45,072 nt of DNA from Nitrospirota bacterium (GCA_005877615.1 VBOD01000105.1:1-45072), one strand, 5' to 3'. Positions 20,862 through 29,733 are shown, counted from the stretch's first letter. Numbers and translations are program-made. Notes: generated by a model not told the origin, from the letters alone.

Positions 20862-20870
20862 TGTGGATAA
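20862..20870 (-). promoter_or_regulatory. Perfect 9-mer DnaA box (TTATCCACA)
   Basis: Plus strand TGTGGATAA at 20862-20870, about 55 bp upstream of the dcw -35. Confidence 0.45.
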
Positions 20871-20945
20871 ATATGGACATCCTAGTTGGCTTGCCTAGGG
20901 ATTGGTAGCGAAGCCTACCACGACCAGTTGTGAGAGGCGAACGGG

Positions 20946-22241
20946 TTAGGGGTAAATCTTGTACAGCATGCGAGGGAAAGGAATGGTCTCCCGGACATGC
21001 TCCAGCCCACAGATCCAGGCCACCGCTCGTTCGATACCCATCCCGAAACCGGCGTGAGGGACCGATCCGAACGTGCGAAGCTCCACGTACCACCGGTAGG
21101 CGTCTTCGGACAACTGGTGGGCTTTCAGGCGCGCGAGCAGCTTGTCGCGCTCGTGGATGCGCTGCCCGCCACCGATGATCTCGCCATACCCTTCCGGGGC
21201 CAGAACGTCCATGCACAGAGCCAGATCCGAGTTCTCAGGATCATTTTGCATGTAAAACGCCTTCAAAGCCGTCGGATAGCGGTGAATGATCACCGGGCGG
21301 TCGAATTCATTGGAGAGGATCGTCTCCTCGTCGCCGCCGAAGTCGTCACCCGGTTGGATCGGGTTGCCCTTCTTCTGCAGCCGTTCCACCGCTTCGGCGT
21401 AAGTGATCCGGGGAAACGGGGCAACGACGACCTCCAGCTTGTTCATATCCCGTTCCAAGACCTTCAACTCTTCCCGCCGGCGCTCCAGCACACGGGCGAC
21501 GATAGACGTCAGAAACTCCTCGGCCAGCGCCATGACATCGGCGAGCTCCGCAAAGGCGACCTCCGGCTCCACCATCCAGAACTCCATGAGGTGGCGTCTA
21601 GTCTTGGACTTCTCGGCCCGGAAGGTCGGTCCGAAACAATACACTTTGCCGAACGCCGCGGCGGTCGCTTCGTTGTAGAGTTGGCCGCTTTGGGTCAGAT
21701 AGGCCTTTTCGCCGAAATAGTCGGTCTCGAACAGCGTGGTCGTCCCCTCGCAGGCGTTCGGGGTGAAGATGGGCGTGTCGACCAGGAGGAACCCGCGATC
21801 ATCGAAAAAAGTGCGGCAGGCGCGGATGATCTCGTGACGGATGCGCAAGATCGCTTGCTGGCGGTGGGATCGGATCCAGAGATGCCGATGCTCCATCAGG
21901 AAGCCGGTCCCGTGCTCTTTGGGCTGGATCGGGAACTCTTCCTGAACGAGATGGAGCACCTCTAGTCGGTTGACATGCAGCTCGTGCCCGCCCGGTGCCC
22001 GCGCGTCGGCCTGGACGGCTCCGGTCAGCACGAGGGACGATTCTTGGGTCAGCCGGCTGGTCAGCTCGAACGCTTCGTCCCCGACCGCAGCCTTGCTGAC
22101 GACGGCCTGTATATCGCCCGTCCCATCCCGCACGACGAGGAATGCGATCTTGCCTCCGACCCGCTTGTGGCGAAGCCACCCTCGAACCGTCGCCTCCTGT
22201 CCCGCATACCGCGCAATATCTTTGACATCCGAGATCGGCAT
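20946..22241 (-). CDS. asnS: Asparaginyl-tRNA synthetase
   Basis: [13 protein letters not shown]-fold N-terminus, [68 protein letters not shown]. Confidence 0.95.
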   Translation of the reverse strand: MPISDVKDIARYAGQEATVRGWLRHKRVGGKIAFLVVRDGTGDIQAVVSKAAVGDEAFELTSRLTQESSLVLTGAVQADARAPGGHELHVNRLEVLHLVQEEFPIQPKEHGTGFLMEHRHLWIRSHRQQAILRIRHEIIRACRTFFDDRGFLLVDTPIFTPNACEGTTTLFETDYFGEKAYLTQSGQLYNEATAAAFGKVYCFGPTFRAEKSKTRRHLMEFWMVEPEVAFAELADVMALAEEFLTSIVARVLERRREELKVLERDMNKLEVVVAPFPRITYAEAVERLQKKGNPIQPGDDFGGDEETILSNEFDRPVIIHRYPTALKAFYMQNDPENSDLALCMDVLAPEGYGEIIGGGQRIHERDKLLARLKAHQLSEDAYRWYVELRTFGSVPHAGFGMGIERAVAWICGLEHVRETIPFPRMLYKIYP

Positions 22242-22247
22242 GGGGCG

Positions 22248-22276
22248 AGTCTATATCAGGGTCACGGTCGGCGCAA
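22248..22276 (-). promoter_or_regulatory. Putative asnS promoter placed for a leaderless start
   Basis: Minus TTGCGC (22276-22271), 17 bp, TAGACT (22253-22248); ATG begins at 22241, about 7 nt after the -10. Confidence 0.45.
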
Positions 22277-22292
22277 GACGCAGGCAGTCTGG

Positions 22293-22321
22293 TTGCGCCA
22301 CCGATGCCGACTCCGTAGAAT
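22293..22321 (+). promoter_or_regulatory. Putative promoter of the FG-GAP lipoprotein gene
   Basis: TTGCGC (22293-22298), 17 bp, TAGAAT (22316-22321); GTG start at 22331. Confidence 0.35.
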
Positions 22322-22330
22322 AGTCGGTTT

Positions 22331-23491
22331 GTGAACAGTCCGCGCCACATGTGCCTGCGTCTTTCGGCCTGTCTCCTCCTGCTGGTAGGGACCGGGTGCA
22401 CGCGGAGCGAATCCCACCAGGCCCCCGACCTTTTTTACCTCTACAAAACCGTCGAGGTCGGAAAAAATCCGACGAGCGTCGTCACGGGGGACCTGAACGG
22501 GGACCGCATCGCCGATCTGATCACAACCAACATTGGCAGTGACTCGCTCAGCGTGCTGATCGGCATCGGCGACGGTAACTTTCGCGACCCGGTGACCATC
22601 CGAATGCCGGAACAGCCGCGGGCGGTGGTGCTTCACGACTTCAACGAGGACGGGAAGCTCGATATGGCCGTGGCGACTGCCGGCAACAATCGGGTGACGA
22701 TCCTTCTGGGCGACGGGACCGGCCAGTTCACGCGAGGAGACAGCTATCCGGCGGTCAGGTCGCCGGTCAGCTTAGCCGTCGGAGACTTCAACCACGACCG
22801 CAAGGCAGACCTCGCCGTGGCGCTCCGCAACGACAAGCTCCTGGTCCTTCTCGGGCGTGGGGACGGCAGCTTCCTGCAAAAGGCCGTCTACGAATACGGA
22901 GATACCCCGACCTCCGTCGTGGCCGCGGACGTCAATGAAGACGGCCTACCGGACCTCGTGGTGACTCACGGGGGGAAAATGAGCAGCAGCGTTGTGGTCT
23001 TTCTGGGTAACGGGGATGGCACCTTCCGCTCACCTGTCGCCTACAAGACCGGTCACAGCCCGCTCAACGTGTCCGTCTTGGACCTCAACGGCGATCGCCA
23101 TCTGGACCTGCTCGTCGTCAACGGCGAACGGGACGACATCAGCGTGTTCTTCGGCAAGGGAGATGGCACGTTTACGCAAGGGGTCTCCTTCGGTGCGAAC
23201 GCCGGTCCGATCGCGACGGTGACCCAGGACTTCGACGGGGACGGCAAGACGGACATCGCCGTCGCGAACAACCTGTCGAGCGACCTCTCTGTCCTTCTCG
23301 GGAAGGGAGACGGCACCTTCTGGCAGCCTCCCCGCAGCTACCGCACCGGCGCCGCGCCCTTCGCGGTCACGGCCGTCTCGTTCGCGCCCCAGGATCCCAG
23401 GCCAGGCCTGGTGACCGCGAACAACCTTGCCAACACGATCTCGATCTTTCTGGCCAAGGACCCGCGTTCCAATCTCGTGCCTCGGAACTGA
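22331..23491 (+). CDS. FG-GAP/VCBS repeat lipoprotein (beta-propeller-like)
   Basis: Signal MCLRLSACLLLLVGTGC with lipobox-like end; about 6-7 repeats with D-x-[NDH]-x-D-G-like motifs (DLNGDRIADL, DFNEDGKLDM, DFNHDRKADL, DVNEDGLPDL, DLNGDRHLDL, DFDGDGKTDI). Start 22331 (GTG) or 22349 (ATG). Confidence 0.85.
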   Translation: MNSPRHMCLRLSACLLLLVGTGCTRSESHQAPDLFYLYKTVEVGKNPTSVVTGDLNGDRIADLITTNIGSDSLSVLIGIGDGNFRDPVTIRMPEQPRAVVLHDFNEDGKLDMAVATAGNNRVTILLGDGTGQFTRGDSYPAVRSPVSLAVGDFNHDRKADLAVALRNDKLLVLLGRGDGSFLQKAVYEYGDTPTSVVAADVNEDGLPDLVVTHGGKMSSSVVVFLGNGDGTFRSPVAYKTGHSPLNVSVLDLNGDRHLDLLVVNGERDDISVFFGKGDGTFTQGVSFGANAGPIATVTQDFDGDGKTDIAVANNLSSDLSVLLGKGDGTFWQPPRSYRTGAAPFAVTAVSFAPQDPRPGLVTANNLANTISIFLAKDPRSNLVPRN

Positions 23492-23507
23492 GGCAAATTC
23501 CGTAAGC

Positions 23508-23537
23508 TTGACATTTCAGAGGGATCACGGCTAGATT
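23508..23537 (+). promoter_or_regulatory. Putative sigma70-type promoter
   Basis: TTGACA (23508-23513), 18 bp, TAGATT (23532-23537) upstream of the 23565 CDS. Confidence 0.5.
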
Positions 23538-23564
23538 GGCTCCGGAAGACATGGAGTCGAGCCC

Positions 23565-23747
23565 GTGAAGACATTTCTCTGGTGGTTTGCGACAGGAGCG
23601 GTCATGACGCTTGCGGTGTTGATGGTGCAGGGAGGGGTGCAGGATCTGATCAGTGGGAACAAGAGTCCCGCCAATTTAGTGCTCACCATCACCGGCGGCG
23701 GCCTGCTCGCCGGATGCGTCGCCATCATCATGAACCGGATCAAATGA
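23565..23747 (+). CDS. Small two-TM membrane protein (60 aa), unknown function
   Basis: GTG start with GGAG 8 nt upstream; two hydrophobic helices (FLWWFATGAVMTLAVLMV and LVLTITGGGLLAGCVAIIM). Confidence 0.6.
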   Translation: MKTFLWWFATGAVMTLAVLMVQGGVQDLISGNKSPANLVLTITGGGLLAGCVAIIMNRIK

Positions 23748-23791
23748 ATGCGCATGTGGCGCGTCTTTTCGCTTGACTCCCACCCATCGCC

Positions 23792-23998
23792 ATGCCAGAG
23801 TGTCGACCCATGATGTGCCTGAAATGCCAGGGGTTCATGATGTTCGAGCGCCAGTACACGCTGGACAGTCGCCGCCTGTACGCCCGGTGTCTAAACTGCG
23901 GATTCTGGCTGGACTTGGCTGACCTGCTGCGATTCTTCCACCAGGTGCTGGAGGCCGGATTGAAAGATCTGAAGTTCCGAGTCACGATTCCTTCATGA
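23792..23998 (+). CDS. Small CxxC...CxxC zinc-ribbon-like protein, unknown function
   Basis: CLKC and CLNC pairs 24 residues apart; ATGA overlap with the downstream carboxypeptidase gene. Confidence 0.6.
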   Translation: MPECRPMMCLKCQGFMMFERQYTLDSRRLYARCLNCGFWLDLADLLRFFHQVLEAGLKDLKFRVTIPS

Positions 23999-24951
23999 GG
24001 CGCTTCCGCGGTCGCCTGGTTGCCGCCTCGGTGGCCTCGGTCGTGCTCTTCCTTCAGCCGGTCGGCCATGCGGCCGGCTCGGCATCGGATCCTCCTTCCC
24101 ATTCTCTCCGCGCATCGAAGGGGAGCCCCGCTCAAGTCAAGACCCCCAAGGCCTATTCGCGGCAGGTCCCGCGACACCTTGACTCGCCGGAAGGCATTCT
24201 GCTGAAAGACCTCAAGAGCGGCCGCATCCTGCTCGAAAATCAAGCTGACCGGCCCATGGCCCCCGCCAGCCTCACCAAGATCATGTCGGCCATCGTGGTC
24301 CTCGAAGAAGGTAACCTCGAAGACCAGGTAACGGTAAGCCGACGGGCAGCGGCGGCCCACCGGATCAAGCTCCACCTGAAGCCCGGCCAATTGGTCTCGC
24401 TACGTGGCCTCCTGCAAGCCATGTTGATCCGCTCGGCGAACGACGCCTGTTTGGCCGCTGTCGAGCACGTGGCAGGCGATGAGGAGTCCTTCGTCGCGAG
24501 GATGAATGCCAAGGCAACCACCCTCGGACTGACCCGGACGCACTTCCAGAACGCCTGCGGCTTCGACATGCCCGACCATTATTCGACTGCCGAAGACCTC
24601 GCCGCCTTGACCACCTACGCCATGGGGAATGAGACCTTCGCCGCTATCGTCAGGGAGCCGGCCGCCGTCATCCGCACAGCCGATCAGCGAAAGAGGTTCA
24701 TCGCCCGAACGACCAACCGCCTGTTGGGCACCATGGATGGCGTGGTCGGGGTGAAAACCGGTTATACAAGGGAAGCAGGACGCTGTCTGATAGCCGTCGT
24801 GACGCGCGAAGACAAAGAGTTGCTGCTTGTGCTGTTGAACGCCCGCCAGCGCTGGGGGCGGGCTCAGGAACTGATCGAGCTCGGCCTACAGGCTTCCGAA
24901 GAAAGTGCCGGAGCGACCTCCGAAGAAAGTACTGGTGCAACCGTCCCTTGA
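23995..24951 (+). CDS. dacA: D-alanyl-D-alanine carboxypeptidase (peptidase S11, DacA family)
   Basis: PASLTKIMSAIV (SxxK), RSANDACLAAVEHV (SxN), GVKTGYTREAGRCLIAV (KTG), signal-like N-terminus. Confidence 0.92.
   Translation: MRRFRGRLVAASVASVVLFLQPVGHAAGSASDPPSHSLRASKGSPAQVKTPKAYSRQVPRHLDSPEGILLKDLKSGRILLENQADRPMAPASLTKIMSAIVVLEEGNLEDQVTVSRRAAAAHRIKLHLKPGQLVSLRGLLQAMLIRSANDACLAAVEHVAGDEESFVARMNAKATTLGLTRTHFQNACGFDMPDHYSTAEDLAALTTYAMGNETFAAIVREPAAVIRTADQRKRFIARTTNRLLGTMDGVVGVKTGYTREAGRCLIAVVTREDKELLLVLLNARQRWGRAQELIELGLQASEESAGATSEESTGATVP
24895..24942 (+). repeat. 24-bp tandem repeat x2 in the carboxypeptidase 3' end
   Basis: tccgaagaaagtgccggagcgacc / tccgaagaaagtactggtgcaacc, encoding SEESAGAT SEESTGAT. 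Confidence 0.8.
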
Positions 24952-24981
24952 TCCGGCAATAGTGAGTGCCTATCGCCGCCT

Positions 24982-25515
24982 CTAGACACCAGTGTTGAAC
25001 TCCACGGTGATATCCCGGCCGGAAAAGAGAATCACCATCGTGCCTCCCTTGTAATTCAACCGGGTGAAGGTGGTTGAGTCTTCTGTGAACTCCTCCTTGC
25101 CCAGTAGTTTCCGGGTCTCTTCGATTCCTTCGCCTCGTAAAACGAGGCGGAAAACCCCGGCGGCAAGGTGGGCAAACCGCTGCGTAATAAAGATATAGTC
25201 CACTTTCCCGTCCATGAGCCGGACCCCCGCCATGGCATTACTGGGGTTTCGTCTGTCATACAGCATGACGAAGACGTCTTGCACTTCGACCTTCACTCCA
25301 GGGATTTTGATCTTGATGAGGTTTTGTTTGACCTTCGCTTCCGAATCCCCGATTTTGATCCCGAAGAGCGACACGTCGGTAGTATTAAAATGCGCAATGT
25401 CCATGACTTCGGACTCTGTGAGCTCGTACTGCTCGGCGTTCACCGCCGACGACATCAGGAACACCAACGAACAAGCCCACGCCACCAATCCCATGCCCCC
25501 GCCCCGAGTGCCCAT
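24982..25515 (-). CDS. Secreted/periplasmic protein of unknown function
   Basis: Signal peptide (LVAWACSLVFLMSSAVNA), good SD (GGGAGGAAGCATG), no recognised domain. Confidence 0.65.
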   Translation of the reverse strand: MGTRGGGMGLVAWACSLVFLMSSAVNAEQYELTESEVMDIAHFNTTDVSLFGIKIGDSEAKVKQNLIKIKIPGVKVEVQDVFVMLYDRRNPSNAMAGVRLMDGKVDYIFITQRFAHLAAGVFRLVLRGEGIEETRKLLGKEEFTEDSTTFTRLNYKGGTMVILFSGRDITVEFNTGV

Positions 25516-25636
25516 GCTTCCTCCCGTTATCAGGGTTAGATGAATCCGTTATCCTAAAGCCCTGTTGAAAGCCTTCGAAATACGGCGGCGCAATGGTAAC
25601 GGACACGCCTCGGAGTTGCAAGTGCCCAGATGGTCG

Positions 25637-25954
25637 TCAACCGGGCCCGGCCCCGCTTTTCTCTGCGCCTTCCTCATAGGCCTGGACGAGCAACCCGGCG
25701 AGGGCTTCCAACCGGCTGAAGTAGGAGGCTGCTGTTTCCTCCAAGTCTGGCAGTAACCGCGCCAAATCCGCCCGACAATCCTCCAGCATGGCCCTCCTCG
25801 GCGCATCCAGAGCCCCGCCGGCCTGCAAGTAAAAGTTCACGCACCCCCCGATGACCTCGTCCAGGACCCAGAGCTCTCCCATGCTCTCCCGCGGAACATC
25901 GGGAAGGGCGGCCTGGCGGTGCGCGTGCCAGAGCGAGAGAATGTCGTCCTTCAT
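25637..25954 (-). CDS. Hypothetical protein (105 aa)
   Basis: MKDDILSLWHAHRQAALPDVPRESMGELWVLDEVIGGCVNFYLQAGG...; start chosen just after the upstream gene's end. The longer track ORF overlaps another gene. Confidence 0.55.
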   Translation of the reverse strand: MKDDILSLWHAHRQAALPDVPRESMGELWVLDEVIGGCVNFYLQAGGALDAPRRAMLEDCRADLARLLPDLEETAASYFSRLEALAGLLVQAYEEGAEKSGAGPG

Positions 25955-25964
25955 GGCCAGCGCC

Positions 25965-26345
25965 CTACAACGAGATGATCCCATACGCCAGGGTCGTCGC
26001 AAGGCTGACCAACACGAATCCCCGCACGCGGTACTCCCAGAATGGCCGCTTGAACCACCAGTCCAGTACCGCCTCTCGTCGACCAAGCGGGGCTCCGATC
26101 AAAAACAGCCCTTTGGCGAGCCCCACGCATCCGACCACGACCCACAGCGCCCGGAAGGTGAGCCCGGCCGTCCCGATCACCAGCGCGAGATTGATCACCA
26201 TGCCCACCTGGATGAGCACGAACAGCCGAAACTCGTCCGAGACCAGTCGTTCCAGGATCTCCACCATCCATGCCGGTGCGATGATCAGACCAAGCCCCAA
26301 CGCGAACCAGACCACTCCGACGCAACTGAAGAGAAACGCCCTCAC
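25965..26345 (-). CDS. Small integral membrane protein (about 4 TM), unknown function
   Basis: GTG start overlapping the gdh stop (GTGA); VRAFLFSCVGVVWFALGLGLIIAPAWMVEIL... hydrophobic helices. The track ORF to 26783 is over-extended into gdhA. Confidence 0.65.
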   Translation of the reverse strand: MRAFLFSCVGVVWFALGLGLIIAPAWMVEILERLVSDEFRLFVLIQVGMVINLALVIGTAGLTFRALWVVVGCVGLAKGLFLIGAPLGRREAVLDWWFKRPFWEYRVRGFVLVSLATTLAYGIISL

Positions 26346-27610
26346 GGATAGAGTCCGCGGGCCAGATGCGCCTGAACGATCTTGTTGATGCCGTTCATGA
26401 GCGCGGCCATACGCATGGAGACCTTCTTCGCCTGGGCGAACTCGAGGGTTCTCCGGAAAGCGGCCGTGATGATCTCGTGCAGGCGATCCCGGATGTCCTG
26501 TTCCTTCCAGAAATATTTCTGCACATCCTGGACCCATTCGAAATAAGAGACGATCACGCCGCCGGAATTCGCCAGGATGTCCGGGATGACAAAGACGCCC
26601 TTCTCCTCCAGGATGCGGTCGGCGCCCAGCGTCGTCGGCCCGTTCGCGCCTTCCGCGAGGATCCGACAGCGGAGCGAGCCGGCGTTCTTCTCCGTGATCT
26701 GCTCCGAAAGCGCGGCCGGAACCAAGATCGTGCAGTCGAGCTGGAGGAGGTCCTGGTTGGAAATTTGCTCGCCCACCCCGCATTCGTGCAGCGGGCGGAC
26801 GTTGCTCTGGTAGCGAGACCGGAGGGTCGGGATGTCCAGCCCGCGCGGGTTGTACACCCCCTCCTTCGCATCACTGACGGCGATGACCTTCGCGCCGATC
26901 TCGTGCAGAATCCTCGCGGTGTGCATGCCCACGTTCCCGAAGCCCTGGACTGCCACCGTCGCGTTCGCGAGATCCAATTTCAGGTACTGCATCGCTTCCA
27001 GGATCACGTCAGCGACCCCACGTCCGGTCGCGTCCTCACGGCCCAGACTCCCGCCGATCGCCAGGGGCTTGCCTGTAACAACACCGGGCACAGCGTAACC
27101 AACCTGCTGGCTGTAGGTGTCCATCATCCAGGCCATGACCTGCGCGTTGGTGCCGACATCCGGGGCCGGGACGTCTTTCTCCGGACCGAGCAGCGGGAGA
27201 ATCTCAGCCGTATACCGGCGGGTCAGCCGCTGGAGTTCGGCCCGCGAGAGTCGCTCGGGGGCCACGCGGACGCCCCCCTTGGCCCCTCCGTAAGGAAGCT
27301 CCACCAGGGCGCACTTCCAGGTCATCCACATGGCCAGCGCCGCCACTTCCCCGAGGTTCACCTCAGGATGAAAACGGACTCCACCCTTGGAGGGCCCCAG
27401 GGCCGTGTCGTGTTGTACGCGATAGCCGACAAACACCTTGACGCTACCGTCGTCCATCCGGACCGGGACAGACACGATCAGCGCCCGTTGGGGGATCTTG
27501 AGCCGCTCGCGGAGGTTCCGATCCAAGCCGAGGCGCTCGGCGGCCTCTTCAAACTGCGCCACGGCCAACCGAAACGTCGGGGTGTCCAGTTCCCGATAGA
27601 GCTCAGACAT
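26342..27610 (-). CDS. gdhA: Glu/Leu/Phe/Val dehydrogenase (glutamate dehydrogenase)
   Basis: GPSKGGVRFHPEVNLGEVAALAMWMTWKCALVELPYGGAKGGV signature, VAVQGFGNVGMHTARIL, NSGGVIVSYFEWVQD. Confidence 0.94.
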   Translation of the reverse strand: MSELYRELDTPTFRLAVAQFEEAAERLGLDRNLRERLKIPQRALIVSVPVRMDDGSVKVFVGYRVQHDTALGPSKGGVRFHPEVNLGEVAALAMWMTWKCALVELPYGGAKGGVRVAPERLSRAELQRLTRRYTAEILPLLGPEKDVPAPDVGTNAQVMAWMMDTYSQQVGYAVPGVVTGKPLAIGGSLGREDATGRGVADVILEAMQYLKLDLANATVAVQGFGNVGMHTARILHEIGAKVIAVSDAKEGVYNPRGLDIPTLRSRYQSNVRPLHECGVGEQISNQDLLQLDCTILVPAALSEQITEKNAGSLRCRILAEGANGPTTLGADRILEEKGVFVIPDILANSGGVIVSYFEWVQDVQKYFWKEQDIRDRLHEIITAAFRRTLEFAQAKKVSMRMAALMNGINKIVQAHLARGLYP

Positions 27611-27621
27611 AATCCCGCCGC

Positions 27622-27987
27622 TCAGGCTTGTTGGGGCGTGGGTTCATCCGGGGGCGCATCGGCCGCCGCTTCTTGCGCGGCCCGCACCTTCTCCATCGCC
27701 ACCTGGACCTTGGCATATTCACGCCGGCCCCGGACTGTCGACTTGATCTGGAAGTTGCCCGTGTGGAAGAACCAGCCGGCGTTGACTTCCACACGATAGG
27801 GTTGGCCGTCCTTAGAGAGCACGATATCGCCGGCGAGAAACATGTCATTCAAGACTTCACGGACCTGAGCCCAGTCCGCCTCGGCGATCTCGTTGAGGAT
27901 GGCGACGTTCGCCGAAATCAGCTGCGATTCGTGAGCCTCGATCAGATAATTCAACAGGCGATACCGGATCTGATCGCGGGGCTCCAT
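27622..27987 (-). CDS. Hypothetical protein (121 aa), possible winged-helix-like fold
   Basis: MEPRDQIRYRLLNYLIEAHESQLISANVAILNEIAEADWAQVREVLNDMFLAGDIVLSKDGQPYRVEV...; start inferred from MEPRD. Confidence 0.55.
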   Translation of the reverse strand: MEPRDQIRYRLLNYLIEAHESQLISANVAILNEIAEADWAQVREVLNDMFLAGDIVLSKDGQPYRVEVNAGWFFHTGNFQIKSTVRGRREYAKVQVAMEKVRAAQEAAADAPPDEPTPQQA

Positions 27988-27988
27988 C

Positions 27989-28708
27989 TCACGCTCCTTT
28001 GCTGTTGACGCATTCGATCGGCCCTGGCCTAGCGTCAGTGGACGCAAGCCACTCCGCGACATGTTCTTTTTGCAACGCAAGCCCGAAGACCTCCTGGAAG
28101 GCCCCGATCACCGCCAGGCCCACCGCTTCGAGTTCGAGCGCCGCGCCCGTGACGAGCGCGACCGACGTCATGCCCGCACCGGCCAACCCACAGGGGACGA
28201 TCGCCGCGAACGGCGATAGAACATTCGCGACGTTGAGCGCGAACCCGTGCCGCGTCACTCCCTCAGAGATCCGGACCCCCACCGCCGCGATCTTGCGATC
28301 CCCCACCCACACCCCGGGCATCCCCGCACGCCGCCCGGCGGGCACTTTGAGCGGATCCAACGCCCGGATCAGCACCTCCTCCAGACGATTTACGTACGCT
28401 TTCGGCCCGTCACAGTACGTCCGCAGCCGGAGAATGGGGTAACCCACCACCTGGCCAGGCCCGTGGTAGGTCACGGAGCCGCCCCGGTCCGTGCTCAGCA
28501 CTGGAATCCCGTTGATCATCCCTCGCGCCCACCCCTCACCGACATGCGCCGGGCGGGTGGTGCGTCCCAGCGTGTAGACCGGAAGATGCTCCGTGAGCAG
28601 CAGGGTGTCGCCGATCGCGTTTTGCACGCGCGCCTGGTGTAGAGCCACCTGGAGGCGAGAGGCTTCCTGATAGTCAGTCAGGCCGAGATCAAGCAGGTGA
28701 CCGATCAC
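27989..28708 (-). CDS. lipB: Lipoyl(octanoyl) transferase LipB
   Basis: LTEHLPVYTLGRTT, GGSVTYHGPGQVVGYPILRL, KIAAVGVRISEGVTRHGFALNV, IVPCGLAGAGMTS. Confidence 0.95.
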   Translation of the reverse strand: MIGHLLDLGLTDYQEASRLQVALHQARVQNAIGDTLLLTEHLPVYTLGRTTRPAHVGEGWARGMINGIPVLSTDRGGSVTYHGPGQVVGYPILRLRTYCDGPKAYVNRLEEVLIRALDPLKVPAGRRAGMPGVWVGDRKIAAVGVRISEGVTRHGFALNVANVLSPFAAIVPCGLAGAGMTSVALVTGAALELEAVGLAVIGAFQEVFGLALQKEHVAEWLASTDARPGPIECVNSKGA

Positions 28709-29733
28709 TTGGTCACCGGTCGCTTGAGCTGGATCTTCTCCTGGGTGGTCTTGCGCACCACCGACAGGGTCACGGTCGGAGACGTCGACCCGTCTTTTAG
28801 CAGCGCGTGCCAGAGGTCTGACATGTTGTAGACCTGCGTGATGTCCACGGCAGTGACGACATCCCCTTCGCGAAGGCCGGCCTGAGCCGCGAGGCTCTCC
28901 GGTTCGACCCAGACGACCAAGACGCCCCGTTCCACATCCAGGCCGAATGAGGCCACGACACTGCCCGTGATCGTGACCGGGATGAACCCCAAGGAAGGCC
29001 GGAGCATGCTGCCTCGCACAAGCAGGGACTGGACCACGGGGATGGCCTCGTCGATGGCGACCGCATAACTGATGTTCTGAGCGGCCGGCGCCACCGCCGT
29101 GTTGATGCCGACGACCCGGCCTGACAGATCCACCAGAGGACCTCCGCTGCTTCCTGGGTTGAGGGCCGCATCCGACTGGATCAGGCTGTACAACGTCTCC
29201 CCGGACGGCGGGACGATCGCCCGGTCGAGGGCGCTGACCACCCCCACCGACACCGTCGCCCCGCCTTTCATCGCCAGCGGGTTACCAATGGCGACGACCG
29301 TCTCCCCGATGCGGAGGCGGGACGACCTCCCCAGTTTGGCTGGGACCAGCCCTTCGATCTCGACCTTGACCAGGGCCAAGTCGGTTAGAAAGTCCCGGCC
29401 GACGACTCGTCCAGGCACCAGCCGGCCATCATAGAGACCCACCACCAAGCGCGTCGCTCCCGTCACGAGATGGTTGGACGTCAGGATGTAGCCTGGTGAA
29501 ATGATGATGCCCGATCCCGAGCCGGAGGGAAGCGTCTGGGAAGGGGCCAGCCGGATGGGTCCGTGGGCCATGACGCTGACGACGGAGGGCAGAGCCTCCG
29601 CCACCGCGTCCGGCACCGAGAGCGATTTGAGCGGAAGGCTGTCATCGGGGACCGCCGCCACCGAGGACAACGCGCAGCCCATCAGGAGGATACTGCCTGC
29701 CACGCTCAAGCTTGCCCGCTGGCCCCACGCCAT
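28705..29733 (-). CDS. Trypsin-like serine protease with C-terminal PDZ (HtrA/DegP-like)
   Basis: GSGSGIIISPGYILTSNHLV, TDLALVKVE, ALNPGSSGGPLVDLSGRVVGIN, PDZ-like AAQAGLREGDVVTAVD. The catalytic His region reads SNHLV (TNxHV-like). Confidence 0.88.
   Translation of the reverse strand: MAWGQRASLSVAGSILLMGCALSSVAAVPDDSLPLKSLSVPDAVAEALPSVVSVMAHGPIRLAPSQTLPSGSGSGIIISPGYILTSNHLVTGATRLVVGLYDGRLVPGRVVGRDFLTDLALVKVEIEGLVPAKLGRSSRLRIGETVVAIGNPLAMKGGATVSVGVVSALDRAIVPPSGETLYSLIQSDAALNPGSSGGPLVDLSGRVVGINTAVAPAAQNISYAVAIDEAIPVVQSLLVRGSMLRPSLGFIPVTITGSVVASFGLDVERGVLVVWVEPESLAAQAGLREGDVVTAVDITQVYNMSDLWHALLKDGSTSPTVTLSVVRKTTQEKIQLKRPVTK

Noticed and set aside
20903-20920. TGGTAG-N6-CTACCA hairpin after asnS as an intrinsic terminator
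   Set aside because: Only a 6-bp stem and no T run on the asnS strand; not convincing alone.
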